The notes below the pieces were generated by a model. It was given only the letters and a program-made list of their open reading frames with translations, did no database searches and had not been told where the DNA came from. The position numbers were made by a program, and so were the translations under genes. Below are positions 46,257 through 54,814 of a stretch of 64,000 nucleotides of DNA, one piece after another. The DNA is taken from the NCBI GenBank assembly GCA_027364735.1, contig DAHXOT010000032.1:81495-145494 (forward strand), given 5' to 3'. The stretch is from Hydrotalea sp. Its GTDB lineage: Bacteria; Bacteroidota; Bacteroidia; Chitinophagales; Chitinophagaceae. Position 1 is the first letter of the stretch; each line of letters begins with the position of its first letter.

Positions 46257-47189
46257 ATGATATACAAAAAAATAATATTCCTTTTCCTTTTATCTATTAC
46301 GGCTAAAAACGTATTGGCATTGCCTAATGGAGATGATAAAAAATTTCAGAAAAAACCTCTTAAACGAATTGTAATTGATGCCGGGCATGGAGGCAGCAGC
46401 AGCTTTGCAGGAAAGTTTTATGGTGCATCGAGTAAATTTGGAGAAGAAAAAGACATTACGCTATCGGTAGCTTTAAAACTACAAGAAGCCATAAAAAATG
46501 AAATCCCGGATGTAGAGGTAATTATGACAAGAACCAGCGATATTTTTGATAGCCCGATTATAAAAGCCAATAAAGCCAATGACGCAAAAGGAGATTTGTT
46601 TATTTCCATTCATTGTAACGATGTTTCACCCATTGTACATCACGAAATAATTGGTTATACCACTAAAACAATTAAGCGGAAAGGGAAGAAAACAACCAAA
46701 AAAATACCTAAATATCATATTTATACCACTCCAAATCCGGCAAAAGGAACTGAAACTTATATTTGGGGAGTTGGTAAAACCAAGGATAAAGAAGATGCTT
46801 TAATTGAAAATGATTTTATAGACACAACCAGCGGCGATTTAAAAGGTTTTGACCCAAACGATCCGGTGCAAAAAGTAGAAATATCTTTACGCACACAACA
46901 ATATTTTGAAAGAAGCAGAAAATTAGCCGAAACAGTTGAAGAAGAATTTGTGAAAGGAGGAAGAATAAGTAGAGGTGCTAAACAAAGAGATGAAAAAGGC
47001 ATTTGGGTTTTGCAAGCTGTTAATATGCCGGCCATTTTAATAGAGATTGGTTTTTTATCGAATGATGAAGAAGGGGAATATATTACCAGTGAAAAAGGCC
47101 AACAAGAAATTGCTGCATCTATTGTACAAGCTATAAAACGTTATAAATTTTCTTTAGACAATAAAATGCAAAACGGCAGTAAAGGATAA
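46257..47189 (+). CDS. N-acetylmuramoyl-L-alanine amidase (Amidase_3)
   Basis: This exported zinc amidase of 310 aa cleaves the bond between N-acetylmuramic acid and the peptide stem of peptidoglycan, usually during cell separation. A signal peptide (to about residue 21) precedes the catalytic domain. Zinc ligands are the histidine of VIDAGHGG (near residue 44), the glutamate of FGEEKDITLS and the histidine of ISIHCND (near 120). The catalytic glutamate lies in ILIEIGFLSN (near 263). A lysine-rich insertion of about 80 residues sits between the last two motifs, as in other Bacteroidota amidases. It is divergent from lptD. Confidence 0.93.
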   Translation: MIYKKIIFLFLLSITAKNVLALPNGDDKKFQKKPLKRIVIDAGHGGSSSFAGKFYGASSKFGEEKDITLSVALKLQEAIKNEIPDVEVIMTRTSDIFDSPIIKANKANDAKGDLFISIHCNDVSPIVHHEIIGYTTKTIKRKGKKTTKKIPKYHIYTTPNPAKGTETYIWGVGKTKDKEDALIENDFIDTTSGDLKGFDPNDPVQKVEISLRTQQYFERSRKLAETVEEEFVKGGRISRGAKQRDEKGIWVLQAVNMPAILIEIGFLSNDEEGEYITSEKGQQEIAASIVQAIKRYKFSLDNKMQNGSKG

Positions 47190-47193
47190 TAGT

Positions 47194-48366
47194 TTAAAAC
47201 AAATTATTCATTAATTCAAGAGGCGGAAAATAGTCGAAGGGCAATATTGTATCAAAAGTAGTTGTTCTCCAAAAACCATCTATTACTAAATCGGTAGGCT
47301 CAAAATACATTCCGTTAGATTCTATTCTTAGTTTTCTGGTGGATAATAAGGAAATATATGATTCTTGAGGTTGCCAATTAAAACTGGCTGCTTGATAGCT
47401 AACTTGAAAAATATCATCTGAGGCAAAGAAAATTTCATGCAAACCTCTATTCTTTTCTAAAATATCTTGCTCAATAATATTTTGTTTATTCAACATATCA
47501 ATATATTTCAGATTGGAAGGAATACGCAAAGCACTATTCAAAAGTTTAGGCTGTTCTAAATATTCACCATACTTTTTACTTACAGATTTGTACAATTCCG
47601 TTCCTTCAAAAACATGATCTACTTTATGCAAACTAAATCCGTTAATAGCTAACTTTTCATCGTACAACGATCGGATAAAATGTAATAACGAACCTTTATA
47701 CACATTTAATCTTCTATAATCTCTATCTCGCTTTGCATTATCATTTTTGTACGAAAGTGGTTTAAAATAATAAAAGCCATTGAATTGAATAATATTAGAA
47801 CTGATAGTTAAATTATTGATGTAGATAACTGCCATGTAGCCTAAAAATTCATTTAAAAAAAATAATTTATCTACTGTTTTTACTGTTACCGAAGAAGAAG
47901 TAGAATCGTATTCAAATCGTAATACAGTTGGATTAATTAAAGAATTATATCCTTCAACTAATTGATTACTCAACAACCACTTTTCGAGTACGGGTTTAAA
48001 AAGAGTATAATTTTTAGTGGCAATACTATCGGGTTGAATGAATAAGTTATCAGGAGTGAGAGGAGTTAGTTGAAACACAATTTTTTGATTTGAAGAATCT
48101 TTAGAAACCCTATATGCTACATAATTATAGCCCTTTGCAGCAACAATCAAATCACTATAATATTCATCGCTTGCATTTAACTGAAAATTACCATTACTAT
48201 CCGATTCGCTGTATTTTGTAGTTCCATTAATAAATACATCTGCAGCTAGTATAGATTTATGCGTAGCAGCATCAACTATTTTTCCTTCAATAGTAAATGC
48301 CTTAGCATTAAATGCTAAGAAGAAAAAACAACAAAGGTTGAAACAAAATAACTTATACTGTAGCAT
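47194..48366 (-). CDS. Exported carboxypeptidase-regulatory-like domain protein
   Basis: This is a predicted periplasmic or outer-membrane protein of 390 aa. After a signal peptide (to about residue 23), residues 24-100 form a CarboxypepD_reg-like beta-sandwich (IEGKIVDAATHKSILAADVFINGT, YSESDSNGNFQL), the module that begins many TonB-dependent receptors. The remaining 290 residues lack a TonB plug or barrel motifs and are not recognised, although the length and pattern fit a known class of uncharacterised Bacteroidota proteins. It follows serA by 8 bp on the same strand and is probably in the same operon. Confidence 0.78.
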   Translation of the reverse strand: MLQYKLFCFNLCCFFFLAFNAKAFTIEGKIVDAATHKSILAADVFINGTTKYSESDSNGNFQLNASDEYYSDLIVAAKGYNYVAYRVSKDSSNQKIVFQLTPLTPDNLFIQPDSIATKNYTLFKPVLEKWLLSNQLVEGYNSLINPTVLRFEYDSTSSSVTVKTVDKLFFLNEFLGYMAVIYINNLTISSNIIQFNGFYYFKPLSYKNDNAKRDRDYRRLNVYKGSLLHFIRSLYDEKLAINGFSLHKVDHVFEGTELYKSVSKKYGEYLEQPKLLNSALRIPSNLKYIDMLNKQNIIEQDILEKNRGLHEIFFASDDIFQVSYQAASFNWQPQESYISLLSTRKLRIESNGMYFEPTDLVIDGFWRTTTFDTILPFDYFPPLELMNNLF

Positions 48367-48374
48367 TATTAAAA

Positions 48375-49610
48375 TTAATATAACATTCTCACTTTTATAG
48401 TTTCCTTTACATTTTTTAAGAGTTCTACCGCTTGCTTCGATAGTTTTTTATCTACATCTAATACAACATAACCAATACTTTCATTGGTTTTTAAATATTG
48501 CCCAACAATGTTTATTTGATGTTTAGATAATTCGGTATTAATAGCACTTAAGACTCCCGGTACATTATTATGTATATGTAAAATTCTATGTGCACCTTCA
48601 ACGGCAGGCAAACTTATGGGCGGTACAGTATGTGAGCCGTAAGTAATTCCTTTTTCTAAATAATTAAACAGTTTAATACTTACATCTTCGCCAATATTTT
48701 GTTGTGCTTCTTCGGTTGAGCCACCAATATGAGGGGTTAAAATAACATTAGGCAATCCTTGCAAAGGCGTAGTAAATTTATCTCCATTTTTTTCAGGCTC
48801 CCATGGAAACACATCAATTGCAGCTCCTACAATGATTCCTTCGAGTAAATATTTTTTTAAAGCATCTAAATCAACCACTTCACCTCTTGCATAGTTAATT
48901 AAAATAGAGCCTTTCTTAAAATATTTAAGATTGGTTTTATTGATGAGATTTTTTGTTTGAGGTGTTTCGGGAACATGTAAGGAAATAATATCCGATTGAC
49001 TTAATAAATCTTTCAAACTTTTAGTAGGTACTGCATTACCCAAAGGCAATTTCGTTTCAATATCATAAAACATTACACGCATGCCTAAGGCTTCGGCCAA
49101 TACACTAACTTGAGATCCGATATTTCCATAACCAACTAAACCAATTGTTTTACCACGCAATTCAAAACTACCTTTAGCATCTTTCATCCAAATACCTTCA
49201 TGTGCAGCTTTATTTTTATCGGATATTCTTCGAATTAATATAATCGATAATCCTATTACCAATTCGGCAACACTTCGTGTATTACTATACGGAGCATTAA
49301 AAACCGTAACTCCATTTTTAGTAGCTGCTTTTAAATTCACCTGATTAACTCCAATACAAAAACAACCAATTGCTTGTAATTTATTGGCAGCATTAAGCAC
49401 CTTTTCGGTAATATTCGTTTTAGAACGTATGCCTAATAAGTGTACATCTTTCACTGCATCAATTAATTGTTCTTCGCTTAATGCTCCTCCTATTTTTTTA
49501 ACATTGGTATACCCGTTTTGCTTAAATAGTTGTACTGCTTTATCGCTAATATTTTCTAAAAAAAGAATGTTAATTTTTTCTTTGGGATAACTGGTTGTTT
49601 GCTGATTCAT
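48375..49610 (-). CDS. serA: D-3-phosphoglycerate dehydrogenase with ACT domain
   Basis: It oxidises 3-phosphoglycerate to 3-phosphohydroxypyruvate in serine synthesis. The protein has 411 aa, matching the E. coli-type enzyme with one C-terminal ACT domain. The NAD motif GLVGYGNIGSQ is near residue 155. The active-site arginine is in YARGEVVD near 238, and the glutamate and histidine lie in the following stretch ending PHIGGSTEEAQ near 297. The ACT domain (about 337-411) has HNNVPGVLSAIN, so serine feedback inhibition is expected from the family. A TATTTTCG element sits about 5 bp upstream of the ATG. Confidence 0.95.
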   Translation of the reverse strand: MNQQTTSYPKEKINILFLENISDKAVQLFKQNGYTNVKKIGGALSEEQLIDAVKDVHLLGIRSKTNITEKVLNAANKLQAIGCFCIGVNQVNLKAATKNGVTVFNAPYSNTRSVAELVIGLSIILIRRISDKNKAAHEGIWMKDAKGSFELRGKTIGLVGYGNIGSQVSVLAEALGMRVMFYDIETKLPLGNAVPTKSLKDLLSQSDIISLHVPETPQTKNLINKTNLKYFKKGSILINYARGEVVDLDALKKYLLEGIIVGAAIDVFPWEPEKNGDKFTTPLQGLPNVILTPHIGGSTEEAQQNIGEDVSIKLFNYLEKGITYGSHTVPPISLPAVEGAHRILHIHNNVPGVLSAINTELSKHQINIVGQYLKTNESIGYVVLDVDKKLSKQAVELLKNVKETIKVRMLY

Positions 49611-49699
49611 ACAACGAAAATAAATGTTATTTTAAATGTAATTACTCAATAAGTTTTCCACGAACAGTTTAAACTTAAATGCAAAGAAACATATTCTTT

Positions 49700-49707
49700 T
49701 ATATTTG
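49700..49707 (+). promoter_or_regulatory. -7 element of the serine hydrolase lipoprotein gene
   Basis: TATATTTG is an exact TAnnTTTG match, 21 bp before the ATG at 49729. No TTG is seen at 17-23 bp upstream. Confidence 0.45.
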
Positions 49708-49728
49708 CCGCTTTCAATAAATAAAAAT

Positions 49729-50952
49729 ATGCTACGACTATTTTATATATTTTGCTTTTCATTTTTGTTTTTTTCGTGCCACTCGCAACAAAACAATGAT
49801 AAAAAGAATTCTACTCTTAGCGGTTATACTTTCAAACCACTTAGCGAAGTTTCGAAAGAAAAATATACCGAAGCCATAGAACCATTATACGAAAAAATGT
49901 TACTAAAAAAGGACTTTAATGGAGCTATTTTAATGGCAAAAAATGGAGAAATTGTATTTGAAGATTATCATGGCATTTACAATCAAAAAACAAAAGATAG
50001 TATCACAAAAGATACTCCATTTCATTTGGCTTCCATTTCTAAAACATTTACGGCAATGGCGATTTTGCATTTATGGGAGCAAGGCAAACTTTCTTTAGAC
50101 GATTCTATTCAATCTTACTTTCCAAATTTTCCATATAAAAATATTACAATAAAAAATTTATTATCGCATCAAAGTGGCTTACAGAATTATGCTTATTTTA
50201 TGGATAATCATAAAACCGAAGTAATTAAGATGAGAAATAAAAGAGGAAAATTAGTACGGGTTTATAAAACAGTTAAACTAAAAGATGTACCAGAAATAAA
50301 AGGTTTTATATCGAATGAAGATGTGCTGCAATTTTTAATTAACAAAAAACCTCCTGTACAAGCTTTACCGGGTCGTGTATTTAATTATTGTAACACCAAC
50401 TATTCTATTCTTGCATTAATTATTGAGAAAATAACTAAGCAACCATTTCCTAAATACATGAAAGATAGTGTTTTTACGCCATTAGGAATGACCCATACAT
50501 TTATTTTCAATTTGGCAGATACAGGAAAATATATACCATCATACAACTACAATAAAACGCCTTTTAAACTCGAAAAATTTGATTGTATTTATGGCGATAA
50601 AAATGTATACAGCACTGTAAGAGATTTATTGCTTTGGGATAAAGCATTGTATTCTGGCACTTATATTAAACCATCTACCTTAGAAATGGCCATGCACCCA
50701 TTTAGCAATGAAAGAAGAAAAGGACATTATTATGGATTAGGTTGGCATTTATTAGTGGATGATAGCGGTGAAGATACTATTGTATACCACAATGGCTGGT
50801 GGCATGGCAATAACACTGTTTTTGCCAGATTAATTAACGATACTGCTACCCTTATTATATTGGGAAATAAATTCAATAAAAATATTTATCATGCACGGCA
50901 ATTGGCTTCTGTATTTTCTACTATTACAGATACAACCAATGTAGAAGAGTAG
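49729..50952 (+). CDS. Serine hydrolase lipoprotein (beta-lactamase/PBP-like)
   Basis: This predicted envelope lipoprotein has 407 aa from the ATG at 49729. The signal ends in a lipobox FFSC, which supports this start over the TTG at 49705. The penicillin-binding fold motifs are SISK (S-x-x-K) near residue 97, YCN (Y-x-N) near 222 and HNG, the HTG/KTG counterpart, near 353. It is the second such hydrolase in the window but shares only the fold motifs with the one at 12113, so they are not recent duplicates. The C-terminus ends soon after the catalytic domain. Substrate unknown. Confidence 0.88.
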   Translation: MLRLFYIFCFSFLFFSCHSQQNNDKKNSTLSGYTFKPLSEVSKEKYTEAIEPLYEKMLLKKDFNGAILMAKNGEIVFEDYHGIYNQKTKDSITKDTPFHLASISKTFTAMAILHLWEQGKLSLDDSIQSYFPNFPYKNITIKNLLSHQSGLQNYAYFMDNHKTEVIKMRNKRGKLVRVYKTVKLKDVPEIKGFISNEDVLQFLINKKPPVQALPGRVFNYCNTNYSILALIIEKITKQPFPKYMKDSVFTPLGMTHTFIFNLADTGKYIPSYNYNKTPFKLEKFDCIYGDKNVYSTVRDLLLWDKALYSGTYIKPSTLEMAMHPFSNERRKGHYYGLGWHLLVDDSGEDTIVYHNGWWHGNNTVFARLINDTATLIILGNKFNKNIYHARQLASVFSTITDTTNVEE

Positions 50953-51003
50953 GCAGCTATACTTATTGAGCTAAAATTAAATTTTACTTCATTGGTTTTG
51001 CCC

Positions 51004-51011
51004 TATTTTTG
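51004..51011 (+). promoter_or_regulatory. -7 element of hppA
   Basis: TATTTTTG is an exact TAnnTTTG match, 35 bp before the hppA ATG. A -33 TTG at the right distance is not seen. Confidence 0.45.
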
Positions 51012-51046
51012 CCGACCTATCAAAAAACAAAACACAACTCGCTTTT

Positions 51047-53431
51047 ATGAACAATTTGTTTTACTTGGTTCCCGCAATGGGATTAGTGGGATTAATCTAC
51101 ACGTATATCAAATTTAATTGGGTATCAAAACAAGATGCCGGAACCGAACACATGAAAAAAATAAGCACCTATATTGCCGAAGGTGCTATGGCTTTTTTAA
51201 AAGCCGAATGGAAAATACTTTCGTATTTTGTTATAATAGTTGCATTATTATTGGGTTTTATGGCAACTAAAAACGCCAACTCGCATTTTTCTATTGCTTT
51301 TGCATTTATTGCAGGTGCAGTATGCAGTGCTTTTGCCGGTTATATAGGAATGGTTGTTGCAACAAAAGCCAATGTACGTACTGCTAATGCTGCTAGAACT
51401 AGTTTATCTAAAGCCCTAAAAGTATCATTTACCGGCGGTTCGGTAATGGGATTAGGCGTTGCCGGATTAGCAGTATTAGGATTGGGAAGCTTATTTCTTA
51501 TTCTAAAATCAGTATTTGCACCAGCCTCAGTTGATTCTGCTGCAATGGTTAAAACTATAGAAGTATTAACAGGGTTTTCTCTCGGTGCAGAATCAATTGC
51601 CTTATTTGCTCGTGTTGGAGGTGGTATTTATACTAAAGCTGCCGATGTTGGTGCAGATTTAGTAGGAAAAGTGGAAGCAGGTATTCCTGAAGATGACCCT
51701 CGTAATCCAGCAACTATTGCAGATAATGTAGGCGATAACGTAGGTGATGTAGCAGGTATGGGTGCAGACTTATTTGGATCTTATGTTGCTACGGTATTAG
51801 CCACTATGGTATTGGGACAAGAAACCAAATCAATAGACAATTTTGGAGGATACGCTCCCATTTTATTACCCATGCTTATTGCAGGTATTGGTATTATATT
51901 TTCAATTGTAGGTACTTTTTTTGTGAGAGTAAGCGAAACTGCCGGTGTTACTACCAATAATGTACAAAAAGCATTAAATATGGGTAACTGGGGTTCTATC
52001 ATTTTAACTGCCTTAGCATGTGTTGGATTAGTATACACCATTTTACCCGAACAAATGGAATTAAGGCATATTACATTTACCAGAAATGGTGTTTTAGGTG
52101 CAATTGGGGTTGGTTTGGCAGTAGGAACTTTAATGAGCATCATTACCGAATATTATACAGCTATGGGTAAAAGACCCGTTCTATCTATCATTCGTCAATC
52201 GTCAACCGGCCACGCTACCAATGTTATTGGCGGATTAGCAATTGGTATGGAATCTACCTTTTTACCTATATTGGTTTTAGCGGGTGGTATTTGGGGCTCA
52301 TTTGCTTGTGCAGGATTATATGGTGTTGCTATTGCTGCAGCCGGAATGATGGCCACTACTGCTATGCAATTAGCTATTGATGCATTTGGACCAATTGCCG
52401 ATAATGCAGGCGGTATTGCCGAAATGAGTGAATTACCAAAAGAAGTTCGTGAAAAAACAGATGTTCTTGATGCAGTTGGAAATACTACGGCAGCTACCGG
52501 AAAAGGATTTGCAATTGCTTCTGCTGCACTTACTGCTTTGGCATTATTTGCTGCTTATGTTGGCGTAATTAATAATAATGGATATGCTATGAGTGGCATA
52601 GATATTTATAAAGCAAAAGTATTAGCAAGTCTATTTGTTGGAGGAATGATACCTTTTATATTTTCATCATTGGCTATCCGTGCTGTTGGTCAAGCAGCTA
52701 TGAGTATGGTTGAAGAAGTTCGCAGGCAATTTAAAACCATTCCCGGAATTATGGAAGGTACCGGCAAACCCGAATACGATAAATGCGTTGCAATTTCTAC
52801 TCAAGCATCTATTAGAAAAATGATGTTGCCAGGTGCTATTGCCATTATATCTCCATTAATAATTGGATTTATTTTAGGGCCCGAAGCATTAGGTGGTTTT
52901 CTTGCAGGTGCTACCGTTAGCGGTGTTTTAATGGGTATGTTTCAAAATAATGCAGGCGGGGCATGGGATAATGCTAAAAAATCTTTTGAAAAAGGTACTG
53001 AAATTAATGGCGAAATCTATTATAAAAAATCAGAACCACATAAAGCATCGGTTACGGGCGATACAGTTGGAGATCCTTTTAAAGATACATCCGGACCATC
53101 CATGAATATCCTGATTAAATTAATGTCTATTGTTTCTTTAGTTATAGCTCCCACTTTGGCTCAAATTCATAAAACCAATATTCAACCTACTAATACGGAA
53201 AATAAAATTGAAGTAAAAATTATAGAAACAAAAAATACCGATTCGGCAGCAAGCAGCAACTTAAGTGAGAAAAGTTCAAACATACATCTTATAGAAGATG
53301 CTTTAAGAAAAGATGGTTTATTAAAAGGTAATGATATACAAATAGAAATTAAAAACGGAATAATTAGCATCAACGGAAAAGAATTATCGGCACAAGAATC
53401 TGCTAAGTATCTTTCTACCACAAAAAAATAA
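51047..53431 (+). CDS. hppA: K+-dependent membrane pyrophosphatase with C-terminal extension
   Basis: This ion-pumping pyrophosphatase of 794 aa has about 16 transmembrane helices. It couples PPi hydrolysis to H+ or Na+ export. The catalytic motif [11 protein letters not shown] is at 200-210 and [16 protein letters not shown] at 226-241. The cation signature [10 protein letters not shown] (478-487) has alanine (482) where K+-independent enzymes have lysine, so K+ dependence is predicted. The pumped ion cannot be decided. The usual enzyme ends near [13 protein letters not shown]. Here 87 more residues follow (708-794): a Thr/Asn/Ser-rich linker, then a folded-looking module [17 protein letters not shown]... 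[10 protein letters not shown]-PPase C-termini face the periplasm, so this module should too. Confidence 0.95.
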   Translation: MNNLFYLVPAMGLVGLIYTYIKFNWVSKQDAGTEHMKKISTYIAEGAMAFLKAEWKILSYFVIIVALLLGFMATKNANSHFSIAFAFIAGAVCSAFAGYIGMVVATKANVRTANAARTSLSKALKVSFTGGSVMGLGVAGLAVLGLGSLFLILKSVFAPASVDSAAMVKTIEVLTGFSLGAESIALFARVGGGIYTKAADVGADLVGKVEAGIPEDDPRNPATIADNVGDNVGDVAGMGADLFGSYVATVLATMVLGQETKSIDNFGGYAPILLPMLIAGIGIIFSIVGTFFVRVSETAGVTTNNVQKALNMGNWGSIILTALACVGLVYTILPEQMELRHITFTRNGVLGAIGVGLAVGTLMSIITEYYTAMGKRPVLSIIRQSSTGHATNVIGGLAIGMESTFLPILVLAGGIWGSFACAGLYGVAIAAAGMMATTAMQLAIDAFGPIADNAGGIAEMSELPKEVREKTDVLDAVGNTTAATGKGFAIASAALTALALFAAYVGVINNNGYAMSGIDIYKAKVLASLFVGGMIPFIFSSLAIRAVGQAAMSMVEEVRRQFKTIPGIMEGTGKPEYDKCVAISTQASIRKMMLPGAIAIISPLIIGFILGPEALGGFLAGATVSGVLMGMFQNNAGGAWDNAKKSFEKGTEINGEIYYKKSEPHKASVTGDTVGDPFKDTSGPSMNILIKLMSIVSLVIAPTLAQIHKTNIQPTNTENKIEVKIIETKNTDSAASSNLSEKSSNIHLIEDALRKDGLLKGNDIQIEIKNGIISINGKELSAQESAKYLSTTKK

Positions 53432-53475
53432 AAAATTTTAAGTTAATACAATAAGAAATAGAAGTACAACGTTAT

Positions 53476-53509
53476 AAATCTCCACCCTTGTTGGTGGAGA
53501 TTTAGTTTT
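53476..53509 (+). terminator. Terminator of hppA
   Basis: Perfect 11-bp stem AAATCTCCACC / GGTGGAGATTT with a 6-nt loop, followed by a T-rich stretch, 44 bp after the hppA stop. It separates hppA from the first microprotein gene. Confidence 0.85.
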
Positions 53510-53559
53510 AACCCTTTTTAACCGTAGTCTTAAGAAAACAAACTTAAAATGCCATTCTT

Positions 53560-53832
53560 ATGATTAATCGGTTAAAAATTAATGTACTTGTTGTACTAAT
53601 TGCCTCCTTACTAATTGCAGGTATAATTGCTAAACCATATACCTATATTGCAGGAAAAACATATTATTCCAATCAAGATTATACTTGTTGCAAAGGCAAC
53701 CAATTATATGTGCATCATTTCTATATTGAACATTTTCTTTGGATACGAGTTGCCAGCGGATATACTACAGAATCGATAGGTAAACCGAATGATGAAGGTT
53801 GTAATATTCAATGTACAGATGATATAAAATGA
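53560..53832 (+). CDS. Exported four-cysteine microprotein, copy A
   Basis: I do not recognise this 90-aa protein. A signal peptide or membrane anchor covers residues 1-24 (INRLKINVLVVLIASLLIAG). The remaining 66 residues are small, aromatic and histidine-rich, with four cysteines: an adjacent pair in DYTCCKG (43, 44) and two in GCNIQC (81, 85). QLYVHHFY adds a His-His. It aligns without gaps to the next gene: I count 44 identities in the first 86 positions, including every cysteine. Each gene has its own terminator, so they are separately transcribed. The mature form may be disulfide-bonded or metal-binding in the periplasm or outside. It resembles small exported Bacteroidota proteins in size, but I can assign no family. 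Confidence 0.8.
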   Translation: MINRLKINVLVVLIASLLIAGIIAKPYTYIAGKTYYSNQDYTCCKGNQLYVHHFYIEHFLWIRVASGYTTESIGKPNDEGCNIQCTDDIK

Positions 53833-53876
53833 CTACATTTTTATAAATTCATTCCTACAACAGTTTAAAAAAAGAT

Positions 53877-53906
53877 AAAATCCCGAGTATTTCGGGATTT
53901 TTTTAT
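53877..53906 (+). terminator. Terminator of microprotein gene A
   Basis: Stem AAAATCCCGA / TCGGGATTTT with a 5-nt loop and a T-run, 44 bp after the stop. Confidence 0.88.
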
Positions 53907-53980
53907 TAAAAAAGGATAAAGTCGATATTAAATTAACCTGAAAGCTGGATGATACTTACCACTCTACTAAATAGCCTTTA

Positions 53981-53988
53981 TACCTTTG
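53981..53988 (+). promoter_or_regulatory. -7 element of microprotein gene B
   Basis: TACCTTTG is an exact TAnnTTTG match, 44 bp before the ATG at 54033. No TTG is seen at 17-23 bp. Gene A does not have an equally clear element. Confidence 0.45.
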
Positions 53989-54032
53989 TGGTATCCCAAT
54001 TTTCTATAATTAACCGATAAAACTAATTTCCT

Positions 54033-54296
54033 ATGTTCAGCAGACTTAAACTTAATGTAGCCATTATTATTATAGCATTATCGCTTGTTACTGTAACTGT
54101 GGCAGCTCCTTACACGAATATGTTTGGCAAGCATTATAAAGCTTCTTTAGATTATACTTGCTGCAAAGGAGATCAATTATACATTCACCATTTTTATACT
54201 ACGCAATTCTTTTGGGTTGAAATGGGCAATGGTTATTCAGTTGAGGCAATTGGTAATCCAATACCAGGCGGTTGTAATATTCAATGTAGCGAATAA
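54033..54296 (+). CDS. Exported four-cysteine microprotein, copy B
   Basis: This 87-aa paralogue of the preceding gene is about half identical to it and collinear without gaps. It keeps the basic n-region SRLKLNV, a hydrophobic signal (to about residue 24), PYT, DYTCCKG (Cys43, Cys44), QLYIHHFY, a tryptophan at 61, GY-x-x-E-x-IG-x-P and GCNIQC (Cys81, Cys85). Variation concentrates in the membrane segment and in residues 56-66 and 75-79. Conservation of the cysteines, histidines and aromatics while the rest drifts is the pattern of a real, selected protein. It is followed by its own hairpin terminator and then by the BlaI/M56 operon. Function is unknown. Confidence 0.8.
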   Translation: MFSRLKLNVAIIIIALSLVTVTVAAPYTNMFGKHYKASLDYTCCKGDQLYIHHFYTTQFFWVEMGNGYSVEAIGNPIPGGCNIQCSE

Positions 54297-54311
54297 ATTT
54301 TTCAGCATATT

Positions 54312-54353
54312 TTTACAAAAAAACAACTTTATAATAAGTGGTTTTTTTGTAAA
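54312..54353 (+). terminator. Terminator of microprotein gene B
   Basis: Long stem TTTACAAAAAAAC-A-ACTT / AAGT-G-GTTTTTTTGTAAA with one mismatch and a 6-nt loop, 15 bp after the stop. Confidence 0.85.
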
Positions 54354-54407
54354 TTCACACGCAACTATAAAAATTAGATTTATTTTTAGAAAGTTTGCCT
54401 TAAATTG

Positions 54408-54427
54408 CTTACGAAAAAAATCGTAAG
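54408..54427 (+). promoter_or_regulatory. Candidate BlaI operator at the start codon
   Basis: A perfect 7-bp inverted repeat, CTTACGA-(A6)-TCGTAAG, ends directly before the ATG of the blaI-type gene. BlaI/MecI repressors bind dyads as dimers and usually control their own operon, so this is a natural autoregulatory site. No second full copy was found near the microprotein genes. Confidence 0.5.
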
Positions 54428-54811
54428 ATGAATATATCCAAACCGATAAAGCCCACAGAAAGTGAATTAGAAATTTTAAGAATACTTTGGGATAAACAAC
54501 AAGCTACAGTTAGAGAAGTGCATGAAATACTTGCCGAACACAAAGATGCAGGATACACTACTACCCTTAAACTGCTTCAAATAATGTTTGAAAAAGGATT
54601 GGTAAACAGAAATGACTCAACCAAAACACATATTTACTTTGCTGCAGTAAGTAAAGAAAGTACTCAACAGCAATTTGTAGGAAGGATGATTCAGGCTCTT
54701 TTTAGTGGATCTCCCACTCAATTAGTAATGCAGGCATTAGGAAATCATACTCATAGTAAGGAAGAACTTGCACAAATTCAAGAACTTTTAAATACCCTAA
54801 AAAAGCAGTAA
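54428..54811 (+). CDS. BlaI/MecI-family transcriptional repressor
   Basis: This 127-aa protein has an N-terminal winged helix (about residues 8-75). TESELEILRILWDKQQATVREVHEIL is followed by GYTTTLKLLQIMFEKGLVNR, the family's recognition region. The C-terminal dimerisation helix (about 85-127) includes the MIQALFSGSPTQLVMQAL segment and a cleavable-looking linker. Family members are inactivated by proteolysis when a partner M56 sensor is activated. That partner follows 3 bp downstream. The gene is preceded by a perfect dyad at its start codon. Target genes other than its own operon are not visible; beta-lactam response should not be assumed. Confidence 0.93.
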   Translation: MNISKPIKPTESELEILRILWDKQQATVREVHEILAEHKDAGYTTTLKLLQIMFEKGLVNRNDSTKTHIYFAAVSKESTQQQFVGRMIQALFSGSPTQLVMQALGNHTHSKEELAQIQELLNTLKKQ

Positions 54812-54814
54812 AGT

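Noticed and set aside
49729-50952. Calling the two serine hydrolases (12113 and 49729) antibiotic-resistance beta-lactamases
   Set aside because: The S-x-x-K, Y-x-N and H-x-G motifs define a broad fold that includes many esterases and peptidases; nothing specific to resistance enzymes is seen.
51781-52143. 120-codon open frame opposite hppA
   Set aside because: Lies wholly antisense within the conserved membrane core of the pyrophosphatase; hydrophobicity is a mirror of the sense strand.
53549-53563. Four-codon upstream frame (MPFL) overlapping the start of microprotein gene A in an ATGA-type junction
   Set aside because: Such short frames arise by chance, there is no equivalent before gene B, and no regulatory peptide features are present.
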